Shown: positions 1 through 8,124 of the stretch, piece by piece | Layout: each line of letters begins with the position of its first letter | Position numbering within the stretch: position 1 is the first letter of the stretch | Assembly: GCF_000720725.1 (NCBI RefSeq) | Contig: NZ_JOCQ01000004.1 | Coordinates: 62,001-126,000, forward strand | Length of the DNA stretch: 64,000 nt | DNA from: Streptomyces rimosus subsp. rimosus | Lineage (GTDB): Bacteria > Actinomycetota > Actinomycetes > Streptomycetales > Streptomycetaceae | Direction: 5' to 3' | Position numbers and translations under genes: made by a program | Notes under the pieces: model-generated | The model's input: the letters and a program-made list of their open reading frames with translations, nothing else | What the model was told of the DNA's origin: nothing | Databases searched by the model: none

Positions 1-1
1 C

Positions 2-808
2 AAGGTGTACAACCTTGAGTCTGCCGTGAATCTCCAGGGGCCTTTGGAGTACCTGGCGATCCTCAAGAACTCCATGCACGAGCTGAGTGGCGTCCCCGAA
101 ACCGCTCTGGGTAAGACGCAGCCGGTCAGCAACACCAGCGGCGTTGCCCTCGCCATTCAGCACATGCCGCTGGTTCAGCGTGCCACCTTGAAGCAGATGC
201 AGTACTCCATCGGGTTCAAGCGGATCAACGAGCTGGTTCTGCTGACACTGTACGTCCACGAGCCGAAGACGCTGATATACGACCCCGAATCCGAGGGCAT
301 CAAGAAGGACGACTCGCAGCCCGATGTCATCGACATCCAGGACCCCGAGGCATACCAGGCCGACGTGGTCTGGCCCAGCCCCCTGCCCGTCGACAACATC
401 GTCAAGCTCAACGAAATCCAGCTCAAGATGGCCCTCGGCCTGGAGAGTAAGCGCTCTGCCCTCAACGAACTTGGCGAGGAGTTCGCCGACGAGAAGCTCG
501 CTGAGATCGAGGAAGAGCAGAAGCAAGACGCTGTCGCCCAGGGAGCGCTGGACTTTATCAAGGCGAGCATCGACGCGGGTATTTTGAACGCCGTGGGAAT
601 GCCGCCGCAGGAATCCCATGCCGACAAGAAAACCACGCCGACGACAACCTCGGGGAAGGGCACCCCCGAATCGTCCGGCATGGCTCTGAAGCTCGGAATG
701 GACACCAAGAAGATATTCGATCAGGTCGTCACGAAGGCGCACGGCACGAAATTGCCTCAGCGCTCCGTCGCCGCCGACACCACCGTAAGGACAGACAATG
801 CCGACTGA
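2..808 (+). CDS. Portal protein, C-terminal part (5' end outside window)
   Basis: The frame is open to the left edge, so the start lies outside the window. About 269 residues remain. The visible part has the helical pattern of a portal C-terminal half (motifs such as SGVPETALGK and SNTSGVALAIQHMPLVQ) and ends in a hydrophilic tail. Position in front of a scaffold and a capsid gene supports the call. Its stop overlaps the scaffold start (ATG at 798), so the two are translationally coupled. The portal is the dodecameric DNA gate at one capsid vertex. Family identity is inferred from pattern and context. Confidence 0.75.
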   Translation, partial: KVYNLESAVNLQGPLEYLAILKNSMHELSGVPETALGKTQPVSNTSGVALAIQHMPLVQRATLKQMQYSIGFKRINELVLLTLYVHEPKTLIYDPESEGIKKDDSQPDVIDIQDPEAYQADVVWPSPLPVDNIVKLNEIQLKMALGLESKRSALNELGEEFADEKLAEIEEEQKQDAVAQGALDFIKASIDAGILNAVGMPPQESHADKKTTPTTTSGKGTPESSGMALKLGMDTKKIFDQVVTKAHGTKLPQRSVAADTTVRTDNAD

Positions 809-1580
809 AACTGAGACGCAGCAGCAGCCGACCGCTACGCCCCCTGCCGCGCCGCCGGCCGCTCCGGCTGAGACCCCTCCGACCGCCGCGCCGCCGACCA
901 CGGAGCAGCCGGCCACGACCACCAGCTCGAAGTCGACAGAGCAGGAAAGCCTCCTGCCGCGGCTGGAGTCCCAGCAGGAGGTGCTCGACCGCCTCCAGGC
1001 CGACCTGGACGCCCGCGAGGCTGAGCGGAAGGCCAAGGAGGAGGAAGAGGCAGAGGCCGCCGCCAAGGCCGCTGAGGAGAACGAGAAGCAGCGTCGTTCG
1101 ACGCTCTCGGCCAAGGCCCTGCTTGCAGAGAAGGAGGCCGAATGGGAGGCGAAGCTGGCCGACCTTCAGCGTCAAATCGCTGAACGTGACGCGTTGGCGG
1201 CGAAGGAGAAGGAGTACGTCGAGCTTCAGCAGTACCAGGCGCAGGCCCTGGCCGCGGCGGCGGACGAGATAGCCCCCGAGCTGCACGACCTCGTCAAGGG
1301 CGGCAGCCGCGAGGAGATCGACGCCTCTGTAGCCGCGATGAAGCAGAAGTCCGCCGCGATCGTTGCCAGCCTCCAGGCCGCGCAGACGCAGGCCCGCGCC
1401 GCCATGCGTGGTACTGCCCCGACGGGTTATGGGATTGGGCCGGAGGGAGCGATGGGGGACGTGACCACGCTGACCCCTGAACAGATCGCTGACATGCCTA
1501 TGTCCGAGTACGCGGCGTGGCGCATGAAGCAGGGACGGCCGGGCGCTCCGCGTCCACAGAACCGCGGCTTCATTAACTGA
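798..1580 (+). CDS. Capsid scaffolding protein
   Basis: 260 residues. The first 55 are low-complexity Pro/Ala/Thr/Gln; residues about 55-145 form a long charged coiled coil rich in Glu, Ala, Lys and Arg; the C terminus is basic and ends in a Pro/Arg/Gly tail. This is the usual architecture of phage scaffolds (DUF4355-like), which line the procapsid interior and bind the coat by the basic C terminus. Position between portal and major capsid gene agrees. Overlaps the portal stop by 11 nt and is followed by a terminator. Confidence 0.75.
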   Translation: MPTETETQQQPTATPPAAPPAAPAETPPTAAPPTTEQPATTTSSKSTEQESLLPRLESQQEVLDRLQADLDAREAERKAKEEEEAEAAAKAAEENEKQRRSTLSAKALLAEKEAEWEAKLADLQRQIAERDALAAKEKEYVELQQYQAQALAAAADEIAPELHDLVKGGSREEIDASVAAMKQKSAAIVASLQAAQTQARAAMRGTAPTGYGIGPEGAMGDVTTLTPEQIADMPMSEYAAWRMKQGRPGAPRPQNRGFIN

Positions 1581-1594
1581 TGTGAGGCCATGAG

Positions 1595-1628
1595 ACCCCC
1601 GATTCACCATCGTGCAGTCGGGGGTTTT
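1595..1628 (+). terminator. Rho-independent terminator after the scaffold gene
   Basis: Stem ACCCCCGA / TCGGGGGT with a 15-nt loop followed by TTTTCT. It separates portal-scaffold from the major capsid gene. The next 120 nt up to the capsid start contain a second imperfect hairpin (arms GTACG at 1686 and CGTAC at 1707) and presumably the capsid promoter, although no consensus -35/-10 pair is clear. Confidence 0.7.
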
Positions 1629-1748
1629 CTGTTGGGCAGTAACACTATTCCTGGTTGGTGAAGAGACTGGGGAGCAACGGCAAAAGTACGTACCGGCTTT
1701 CTGGTGCGTACGACCGCGGTCCCTGTCGTCACACCAGAAGGAATGCAC

Positions 1749-3377
1749 ATGCCCTCTGCTATCACCGGTACGGGGATGCTGTCCCCGACTCCGACCGCCT
1801 ATCCAGGCACCAATACGCAGCTCACTCCGGCGATTCAGACCATCTGGTCGAAGGAGATCCTGTTCCAGTCCATGCCGATCCTCAGGTTCGAGCAGTTCGC
1901 GGTCTGACTTGGCCGCCTGCCGGAGTGATCTGGCAGTGATAATTCCGAGAATTGCTGGGATATCCTGCAAGACTCCAGCGCCACAGCGTAGCGGGAAACC
2001 GCAAGCGCGAAGGCTTGAAAAGCTGGAGGTAGGGACAATCAGCAGCCGAGCCCGCCTGGTGCAATCCGACGGGAAGGTTCAGAGACTATGTACGGGACAC
2101 CCCACGCGGGTGAAGATATAGTCCGAACTGCGCGGAGACGCGTAGAGGCTGGCAGAAATGACCAGCCCGCCCTGGGATATTCCGGGGAGGTAACAGATTG
2201 CAAGAAGACTGAACTCGGGGTGGCCCCCGGACTTTCGATCAACTTCCTACGCTATAACAATCTGGAAGGTGCCAAGCAGCTCGTCGAAGGCGTCCGCATG
2301 GAAACTCAGGCGCTCTCGGCGTCTCAGTTCTCCATTACCGTCGCTGAACATGGGGCTGCCGTGGCCGTGTCGGAACTCCTGCTCAATGCGTCCTTCGACG
2401 ACGTTATGGCGAGCGCCTCGCGGCTCCTCGGCCGCAACATGGCCATGTACCTGGATGGCCAGTGTCGATCAGTTCTCCTGGGCGCTACCAGCGTGCTGTA
2501 CGGGTACGACAAGTTCGGCGCTAACGCCGTCTCGACTGATGGCAAGCCGGGTAACCCGATCACGCGCCTGAGCCCCTATGACAAGGGAGTGCCGGCGACC
2601 GGGCGGGACGCTCTGACCGAGCACTACCTAACGTCCGCGGTCATCAAAGACGGCGTGGAGACACTCGCGGCGAAGAACATTCCCCGCATTTCCGATACCT
2701 ATGTGTGCTTCATACACCCACATCAGAGCCGCTGGCTTCGGGAAGACCCGAGTTGGATTGAAGCGACCAAATACGCGGCGCCAGGGAATTTCTCAATTGG
2801 GGAAATCGGTAGGATCGATGACGTGATCTTCGTGGAATCCACGCAGGTCCGCCCGATCGCGAACTCGACGAATAAGAAGGTCTACCAGGCGACCATGATC
2901 GGTGACAATGCGTACGGTCATGCGATCAGCCTTCCGGTGGAACTCCGCGACGGCGGTGTGCTCGATTTCGGTTTCTCTGCGAAGCGTCAGGACAGCTTCG
3001 CTCTGGCCGCCTGACGGAGCAATCCGTCAGTGAAAACCCCGAGAATTGCTGGGACATTCTGCAAGACTCCAGCGCCACAGCGTAGCGGGAAACCGCAAGC
3101 GCGAAGGCTTGAAAAGCTGGAGGTAGGGACAATCAGCAGCCGAGCCCGCCTGGCACAGGCCGACGGGAAGGTTCACAGACTAGGCACGGGGAGCCCCACG
3201 AGGGCTAAGGGATAGTCGGGTCTGCATGGAGACATGCAGAGGCTGGCAGAAATGACCAGCCCGCCCTGGGAAATCCGGGGAGGTAACAGAGCGCGTGAGC
3301 ACGCACTTGCTTGGTACAGCATCTACGGAATGGGGATGATTACGGATCAGTCCGTGGTCACCCTGGAGACCAACTGA
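1749..3377 (+). CDS. Major capsid protein (N4-gp56/HK97-like), three exons split by two group I introns
   Basis: Proposed join: 1749-1903, 2201-2972, 3294-3377, giving 1011 nt and 336 residues. Exon 1 starts at an ATG preceded by GAAGGA and ends inside a Val codon in FEQFAV. Exon 2 resumes KKTELGVAPGLSINFLRYNN and runs to GVLDFG. Exon 3 gives REHALAWYSIYGMGM and ends VVTLETN. The joined pieces read as one coat protein: the reconstructed DFG-REHALAWYSIYG junction is typical of N4-gp56-type coat C termini. Without splicing each exon runs into a stop (1905 and 3012). The first junction is supported by P1 and P10 pairing; the second rests on protein continuity and the shared intron 3' end. An alternative second 5' site after 2957 is also in frame and pairs better with the guide. 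Confidence 0.8.
1904..2200 (+). ncRNA. Group I intron 1 (297 nt, no ORF)
   Basis: Ordered group I core elements are visible: P near 1950-1962 (ATTGCTGGGA), Q at 2034-2047 (ACAATCAGCAGCC), R at 2077-2088 (GTTCAGAGACTA) and S at 2113-2124 (AAGATATAGTCC). P1 forms between exon end GCGGT and guide GGCCGC, with the required U-G pair at position 1903. P10 forms between guide CTTG and exon 2 CAAG. The intron ends in G (2200). Sequence after S resembles the T4 td intron (group IA). No homing endonuclease ORF lies inside it. Removal restores the capsid frame. Confidence 0.88.
2973..3293 (+). ncRNA. Group I intron 2 (about 321 nt, no ORF), close relative of intron 1
   Basis: From the P element (3044) to the 3' end it is nearly identical to intron 1, including the same Q (3128-3141). 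R is GTTCACAGACTA (3171-3182), S is AAGGGATAGTCG (3207-3218), followed by a CTGCATG/CATGCAG hairpin as in T4 td. The 3' end is set by alignment (TAACAGAGCG, final G at 3293). The 5' end is less sure: after 2972 (CGGT, four pairs to the guide GCCG, protein continuity good) or after 2957 (GGCGGT, six pairs). An extra perfect stem GCGAAGC/GCTTCGC lies before the guide and would extend the P1 loop. Confidence 0.82.
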
Positions 3378-3382
3378 ACGAA

Positions 3383-3412
3383 GACCCCCGGCGAGAGAAT
3401 TCGCCGGGGGTC
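3383..3412 (+). terminator. Terminator after the major capsid gene
   Basis: Perfect 12-bp stem GACCCCCGGCGA / TCGCCGGGGGTC with a 6-nt loop, starting 6 nt after the capsid stop. There is only a weak T tract. It ends the capsid unit and marks the left edge of the accessory island; the next gene is on the opposite strand and converges on it. Confidence 0.75.
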
Positions 3413-3430
3413 TCGTCTCTGCACCCAGAA

Positions 3431-4303
3431 TCACGAAGTGTCGAATCGGGTACGCAGTCCTTCTGGGCTAACCGAGACCTCAATCTGGTTCCATTCGGGC
3501 CATCCGAGGTCGGCGTACCGGCGGCGCTCGCGTTGGCCGCGGAGCTTCATGAAGAGCAGGCCGTCGTGCAACCTCCCCTGGGCAGAGCCGCGGCCGTCAC
3601 AGACGAGCCGGAGCAGGCCGTCACAGCCAAATGGTGTGTCGATCGGCGTGATGATCACTGTGCCTTCGTGGGCTTGGTGCAGCCACGCTTGTGGCACCTC
3701 CCGTACGGCCGCGGTGGAGATGATGCGGTCGTACGGGCCCCGATCCGCGTAGCCCTCTTCACCGTCTCCGGCCACGACGAGTGGGTGAAGGTCGAGTTGG
3801 TGCAGCTTGTCTCTCGCGGTTTGTGCGAGGCCCTCGTCGATCTCGATGCTGACTACGTTGCTCGCGCCGGCCCGGTGACACAGGAGGGCAGTGCTGTAGC
3901 CGGTGCCCGTACCGATCTCCAGCACCTGGCCCCCTGGCTGAGGCGCCAGGTAGTGGAGCATGTCGACGACGACGGCAGGGCAGGAGATCGAGGAGGTGAA
4001 TATGTCTGCCTCGGTGACCTCGTCGCCAGGATGTACGCGACCGTCGGCGATCTGCGTGACGAGGAGCTGCTTCGAGCGGTAGACGGCCTGCAACCACTCC
4101 CGCGGCTGTTCAGCCCGATTCAGAACTGCGACTCTGTCCTCCTCCTCGATCCACACCTGAGCCGGCACGAAGTGTTCTCGTGGGACGTCGAGGAACGCTT
4201 CACGCAGCCATGGACAGTCGTTGAAGTGTCCGCGCGTGCGTTTGTCGATCCTCTTCGCACAGGCGTTACGTAGTGCCGATGCGTCCGGATCAGCTGTCGT
4301 CAT
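3431..4303 (-). CDS. PCMT-type protein-aspartate O-methyltransferase, candidate RiPP maturase
   Basis: 290 residues with the protein-L-isoaspartate methyltransferase fold. SAM motif I is at residues 127-137 (VLEIGTGTGYS), the family's conserved Ser/Pro segment is SSISCP at about 104-109, and an acidic motif II (SIEIDEG) follows. The extra N-terminal 75 residues and the C-terminal extension make it longer than housekeeping PCMT (about 210-220) and like the stand-alone maturases that methylate Asp in a precursor peptide, leading to aspartimide. The ATG lies inside the end of the upstream 42-residue Asp-rich ORF (14-nt overlap), the arrangement of a precursor-enzyme pair. A repair function cannot be excluded. 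Confidence 0.75.
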   Translation of the reverse strand: MTTADPDASALRNACAKRIDKRTRGHFNDCPWLREAFLDVPREHFVPAQVWIEEEDRVAVLNRAEQPREWLQAVYRSKQLLVTQIADGRVHPGDEVTEADIFTSSISCPAVVVDMLHYLAPQPGGQVLEIGTGTGYSTALLCHRAGASNVVSIEIDEGLAQTARDKLHQLDLHPLVVAGDGEEGYADRGPYDRIISTAAVREVPQAWLHQAHEGTVIITPIDTPFGCDGLLRLVCDGRGSAQGRLHDGLLFMKLRGQRERRRYADLGWPEWNQIEVSVSPEGLRTRFDTS

Positions 4304-4418
4304 CGTCTTGGGTGTCGTCGTCTTGATCGTCTTCGTTCTCGGGTGCCGGGTTCCCGGGGTCGCCGGGGGAGCTGAAGTCTCCGCCTACCTGCCCGTTGCC
4401 GTCTCGTCGGTGTCCCAC
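4290..4418 (-). CDS. Short Asp-rich peptide, candidate imiditide-like RiPP precursor
   Basis: GTG start with an excellent ribosome site (GAGGAGG at 4424-4430, 5-nt spacing). 42 residues: a basic start (MGHRRDG), a Gly/Pro/Ser middle, then an extremely acidic tail ending DDQDDDTQDDDDS. It overlaps the following PCMT-type methyltransferase by 14 nt. A basic leader, acidic core and stand-alone PCMT homologue match the published layout of imiditides, in which methylation of one Asp leads to a stable aspartimide. No ATP-grasp, lanthionine or lasso enzyme is nearby. The target Asp cannot be chosen from sequence. Assignment is inference from architecture and composition. Confidence 0.6.
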   Translation of the reverse strand: MGHRRDGNGQVGGDFSSPGDPGNPAPENEDDQDDDTQDDDDS

Positions 4419-4484
4419 GTCTGCCTCCTCAGCAGCTGAGTGGTGTCAGTGTGCTGAGCCGCAGGGCTTAATCACCAGCTCGCA

Positions 4485-5771
4485 TCATGGCGAAAGGGTG
4501 ACAGCGGCCGTCAGCTCGCGTACTCCGGCCGCGCGGGGGTGTTGCTGGGCCAGGTCGGTGACGATCTGGCGGATGGCGGGCCGGTCGCGGACTTCGCCGC
4601 GCGAGGCCCGTACGGCGTGCAGCAGGGCGTCGGCGGCCGGTTCGGGCTTGGCCATCTGCCACCACGCGCGCGCGAGGTCGGTGTGCATTCGGGCCTTGCG
4701 CTCGGGCGTGGGGAACTGACCCTCGCGCAGGTCCGTACCGGCTTCCAGGGCAGCGCCGGCGTCGCCCAGTGCCCAGTGGACGCCGACGGCGTACAGGGCG
4801 ACGGCCGCCGGGGTCAGCGGGAACAGGCGCTCGGGCGGGGCCTGCTCGGGCAGGAGGCGGCCAGCACGCTGGGCTTCGCCGATCGCGGCCAGGGCCTGAC
4901 CGCGGTCTCCTGCGCGGGCCGCGCTGTACGCCTGGGTGCAGAGCATCTGGGCGTACGCGGAGGTCTGAGGGCTGTTGGTGAGTCCGGTCGCTTCGACCTG
5001 GGCCGCGGCCTGGAGGATCAGGCGTTGGGCGGCGGCGGGCTGGTCCTGGTGACGCAGGACGATGCTCATCTCGCGCGCGGCGGCCGCGGCGGCGAGCGGA
5101 GAGCCGGACAGGTCCGCGTAAACGGTGGCGCGGTCGGCGGCCTGCCGGGACTGCTCGTAGCGGCCGATTTTCGTGAGGACTTGGGAGAGCAGGCTGTACG
5201 TGGTCGACAGGCGGGCCAGGGCCAGTTCCTGCCGGGAGCGGGCTGCCACGTGCGCGTCACCCAGCAGGCCGGGCAGCACCTCTAGGAGCCGGGCGTGCTG
5301 GCCGGCGTCGAACAGGCCGCGGGCGAGGCTCAGGCGCTGGTCGAGGGGGGCTGCGGAGCCGCTGGGATCGGGGACGCCCGCCAGCGCGGCATCGACGCCG
5401 ATCAGGAACTGCGCGGGGGCCGCGAGTCCGGCGGCGGCGAGCAGGGTACGGCGGCGCATCGGGTCCTCCTCGACTCGTGGACCATCGAGCGCCACCCTAG
5501 TGGCCGGTGAGCCGCCGAGGGCGAGCGACGCCGTCAGAACATCCGTCGGGATACCCACCTCTTCGGCGGCGCGTCGCAGCAGACACAGGTCGGAGGGGCA
5601 GCGGCGGGCTTCGAGCCGGGAGACCGTGGAGGGCGAGCACCCCAGGCGCCCGCCAAGGTCCTCCTGGCGCCACCCCCGGGCGGTGCGTCCGATCTTGACG
5701 AGCCCGCCGGCGTGCCGGGCGGCGACGAGGGAGCGGACCTTGTCGGAGCACCACAGGGTGTCACCGGACAT
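4485..5771 (-). CDS. XRE-family helix-turn-helix regulator with helical-repeat C terminus
   Basis: The ATG at 5771 has GGGAGG upstream; the frame stays open much further upstream but the HTH begins close to this ATG. 428 residues. Residues about 25-60 are an XRE helix-turn-helix (RTARGWRQEDLGGRL, STVSRLEA). After about residue 110 come Ala/Leu-rich helical hairpins of TPR type. This is a common Streptomyces regulator architecture. It lies 66 nt upstream of the Asp-rich peptide on the same strand, so it may head a regulator-peptide-methyltransferase operon. Ligand and targets are unknown. Confidence 0.75.
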   Translation of the reverse strand: MSGDTLWCSDKVRSLVAARHAGGLVKIGRTARGWRQEDLGGRLGCSPSTVSRLEARRCPSDLCLLRRAAEEVGIPTDVLTASLALGGSPATRVALDGPRVEEDPMRRRTLLAAAGLAAPAQFLIGVDAALAGVPDPSGSAAPLDQRLSLARGLFDAGQHARLLEVLPGLLGDAHVAARSRQELALARLSTTYSLLSQVLTKIGRYEQSRQAADRATVYADLSGSPLAAAAAAREMSIVLRHQDQPAAAQRLILQAAAQVEATGLTNSPQTSAYAQMLCTQAYSAARAGDRGQALAAIGEAQRAGRLLPEQAPPERLFPLTPAAVALYAVGVHWALGDAGAALEAGTDLREGQFPTPERKARMHTDLARAWWQMAKPEPAADALLHAVRASRGEVRDRPAIRQIVTDLAQQHPRAAGVRELTAAVTLSP

Positions 5772-5963
5772 AGCGCCTCCCGTACGCCAGGGGCCGGGGC
5801 CCGTTCCACGGTAGTGACTTTCCGTGTGCGCGTCGATGCCGTGTGCAGCATCTGCAAACGGCGTGCACAGCGCGCAAGTTGACCTCCGGCCCGGCCCGCC
5901 CGGTGGTGTCGTGGTCGTACGGCCCACGGCGGGCCGGACAGTCGCAGCACGCGGGAGGACACG
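5772..5963. promoter_or_regulatory. Divergent intergenic region with TGCA-containing half-sites
   Basis: This spacer separates the leftward XRE regulator from the rightward gene at 5964. Positions 5841-5870 contain closely spaced TGCA-centred sequences (GTGTGCAGCATCTGCAAAC, then CGTGCAC) and an imperfect palindrome TGCAGCATCTGCA. These could be operator half-sites for the adjacent regulator. A TTGACC hexamer lies at 5879 but no matching -10 was recognised. Confidence 0.3.
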
Positions 5964-6410
5964 ATGGTGACAGCGATCGAGACCAAGACGCAGGTCCGCG
6001 ATCCGCGGGACTACGTGACGCGCGAGGTGTGGGACCGGGAGATCCAGCTGCTGATGCGGGATCACCCGGTGGACGAGGTGATGGCCAACCGGCTGTTCGG
6101 GGCCGCGGTCTCGTACCTGATCACCGCGATGGAGAAGTGGGGCCAGCACCTGGAGCTGTGCTGCGGCCGCCTCGTCGACCTGGCGGTCCACGTGTTCATC
6201 CTGGACACGAAGAACTACCGCGAGTTCTGCCACCGGCACTTCGGCGGCCGGTTCCTGGAACACATCCCGGAGATTGCGTTCAAGTACGACGGCAGTGTGG
6301 AGCGCACCGCCAAGGTGATCGCCGCCGCGGGCTTCGAGGTGGACTGGAAGCTGTGGGAGCGCGACTACGCGGCGTGCGGCCCGTGCCGCCCTGGGGAGGA
6401 GTGCCACTGA
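5964..6410 (+). CDS. Conserved-looking unknown protein
   Basis: 148 residues with a GAGGAC-like ribosome site just upstream of the ATG. Mostly helical, with several Trp, Tyr and His residues and a Cys-containing C terminus (YAACGPCRPGEECH). No signal peptide or membrane segment. It is divergent from the XRE regulator and precedes a SAM methyltransferase, and resembles unknowns often found beside XRE regulators in Streptomyces genomes. No function is proposed. Confidence 0.65.
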   Translation: MVTAIETKTQVRDPRDYVTREVWDREIQLLMRDHPVDEVMANRLFGAAVSYLITAMEKWGQHLELCCGRLVDLAVHVFILDTKNYREFCHRHFGGRFLEHIPEIAFKYDGSVERTAKVIAAAGFEVDWKLWERDYAACGPCRPGEECH

Positions 6411-6552
6411 CCGCCTGCACACCCTCGGCCCCGGGAGCGCTTGACGGTGTTCCTGGGGCCGAGGGCTGCTCGGGTGACTTCGCGGCAAACCGCCGCAGAC
6501 GGCCGGGCGGGCCGGTACGGTGCCAGGTCCCGCCGTCCTCCCGAGGAGACGT

Positions 6553-7221
6553 ATGCCCCGCGCGCCACAGACCCCGGCCGAATACTGGGACAAGTACAAG
6601 CCGCACCGGGGCGCCGGCCCGCAGCCTCGGCCCGAGACCGGCCGGTTCGAGTGGACCCAGTACCTTGGCCACGGCCCCGGGGCCGAACTCCTCGGCTCCC
6701 CCCACCGTGCCCTGGACCTCGGGGCGGCCGAGGGCAAGGAGGCCGCGCACCTTGCCGAGCGCGGCGTCCGGGTGACCGGCGTGGACCTCTCCGCCGTCCA
6801 GGTCACCCGCGCCCGCGCCTGGTGGCACGACATCGCGAACCTGGACTTCGTCCACGCCGAGGTGTGCGCCTACCTCTCCGACACCGAGGAGACATACGAC
6901 GCGATCTACTCGGTGTGGGGCGCGGTCTGGTTCACCGACCCCGAGCAGCTCCTCCCACTCATCGCCGCCCGCCTGGCCCCGGGCGGCACGTTCGTGTTCT
7001 CCCAGGCCGAGCCGTCACCAGACGCCTACGGTCCGCAGGCCATGCGGGGCAAGTGGCTGGAAGGCCGCGAGCGCGAGCTGACCGTACCGCGGTGGCAGTA
7101 CCCGCCCGAGACCTGGGCCGACCACCTCAAGCGAGCTGGCTTCGCCCACGTGAACGCGCGCGTCCTGCCAGCACCGAACGACGAACGGTTGGGCACGCTG
7201 CTGGTCGTCTCTCACCGTTAA
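6553..7221 (+). CDS. Class I SAM-dependent methyltransferase
   Basis: The ATG at 6553 is chosen for its GAGGAG site 5 nt upstream. 222 residues, Rossmann methyltransferase: motif I ALDLGAAEGKEA around residue 58, VTGVDLS as the acidic strand-2 motif around 77, and a later AIYSVWGAVW segment. Closest in style to Methyltransf_25/11 enzymes of small molecules. Substrate is unknown. It follows the unknown gene at 5964 by 142 nt and is probably in the same transcription unit. Confidence 0.75.
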   Translation: MPRAPQTPAEYWDKYKPHRGAGPQPRPETGRFEWTQYLGHGPGAELLGSPHRALDLGAAEGKEAAHLAERGVRVTGVDLSAVQVTRARAWWHDIANLDFVHAEVCAYLSDTEETYDAIYSVWGAVWFTDPEQLLPLIAARLAPGGTFVFSQAEPSPDAYGPQAMRGKWLEGRERELTVPRWQYPPETWADHLKRAGFAHVNARVLPAPNDERLGTLLVVSHR

Positions 7222-7284
7222 CTCGGCGGCAAGTCCTGTAGGAGTGCGGGGCTAATGCCAACGGTCCTCATCGCGAGGATCGGA

Positions 7285-8124
7285 CTATGCCTTCTTTTTG
7301 AGGTGGGCGAGAACAGAATCGGGCGACTGATCATGTTGGTCCTTGTCCTGTTCCCAGAGGTGCATGACCGACGCTGCGGCTTCTGCGAAGTCCGTGGGCA
7401 ACCCTGCCTCGCGCAGCGACTCGGCGACCTCTTTCATCTCGGGCCCCCAGCGCCAGGCACGCGCGGCGACGCTGGGCAGGTAGTCCCGGCCCGAGAGGAT
7501 GTCGGTCGGCATGATCCGTGCCTCGGCGGTAAGAAGGTCGCCGACCCCGTGTTCCTCAGCGAGTGCGTGAGCGACTCCGGCCAAGGTGCGGGCCGCCTTC
7601 TGGAAGCTGGCGAAACTCATCTTCAGCGCCGAGGCACTGCCGAGTGGGCCGCTCGTGGTCTTCGTGTGAACGGCAGTTCTCTCGAACAGCGACTCGGCCA
7701 GGTCGATCGCCGGCTGCGGTCCGGCCAGGTAGAGGCGCGCTGTCCGGCCCTCACTGTTGGGCGGCGGGCCGATGATCGCACCGTCCAGCACCGTGCAGGT
7801 TGCGGGGAGAGCCTGGGCGATCTGCATCATGCGTTGCGGGCTGATCGCGTTGGCGTCCAGGTACACGCCGGAGTACGCGTGCTTCGCCGCCGCGGCGGCG
7901 ACCTCGTCGGCGACTTGCGGAGGGCACACCGAGAGCACCATCTCGCTCGCGGCCAGAGCGTCACCGAGGGAAGACGCGAGGGTGAGGCCGGCTGCCTCGG
8001 CGCGTTGGCGTGAACGCTCGCTTCGGCCATGCGGTACCCAGAGCACCCGGTGGCCGGCTCCTACGGCTTGGGCCGCCAGGGCGCTGCCCATGGAACCGGG
8101 ACTGAGCAGGGTGATGGTGAGCAC
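7285..8124 (-). CDS. NAD(P)-binding oxidoreductase of the 6-phosphogluconate/3-hydroxyisobutyrate dehydrogenase type
   Basis: 279 residues from a GTG that overlaps the stop of the upstream gene by one base (TAGTG). The N terminus has the Rossmann dinucleotide motif (LLSPGSMGSALA), followed by a typical SLGDALAASEMVLSVCPP segment and a helical C-terminal domain containing ALKMSFASFQKA, where the catalytic Lys of beta-hydroxyacid dehydrogenases normally lies. It may be a dehydrogenase or imine-reductase-like enzyme; the substrate is unknown. Coupled to the regulator at 8124-9491. Confidence 0.75.
   Translation of the reverse strand: MLTITLLSPGSMGSALAAQAVGAGHRVLWVPHGRSERSRQRAEAAGLTLASSLGDALAASEMVLSVCPPQVADEVAAAAAKHAYSGVYLDANAISPQRMMQIAQALPATCTVLDGAIIGPPPNSEGRTARLYLAGPQPAIDLAESLFERTAVHTKTTSGPLGSASALKMSFASFQKAARTLAGVAHALAEEHGVGDLLTAEARIMPTDILSGRDYLPSVAARAWRWGPEMKEVAESLREAGLPTDFAEAAASVMHLWEQDKDQHDQSPDSVLAHLKKKA

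Noticed and set aside
2088..2200. Start of the capsid ORF at the ATG inside intron 1
   Set aside because: The ATG lies at the R/S region of the group I core. The N-terminal residues it would add have no resemblance to coat proteins, and the spliced frame fits better.
3030..3215. 61-codon ORF inside intron 2 (and similar frames in intron 1)
   Set aside because: It crosses conserved intron RNA elements and has no LAGLIDADG, GIY-YIG or HNH motif. The reading frame is a by-product of the conserved core.
4221..4439. 72-codon plus-strand frame opposite the Asp-rich peptide
   Set aside because: It is hydrophobic Val/Leu sequence made by reading the Asp-rich codons backwards, has no ribosome site, and the minus-strand frame has an excellent one.
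5772..6833. Extension of the XRE regulator to 782 residues
   Set aside because: The ATG at 5771 has a ribosome site just before the HTH. The upstream part is antisense to two plausible genes and has no domain.
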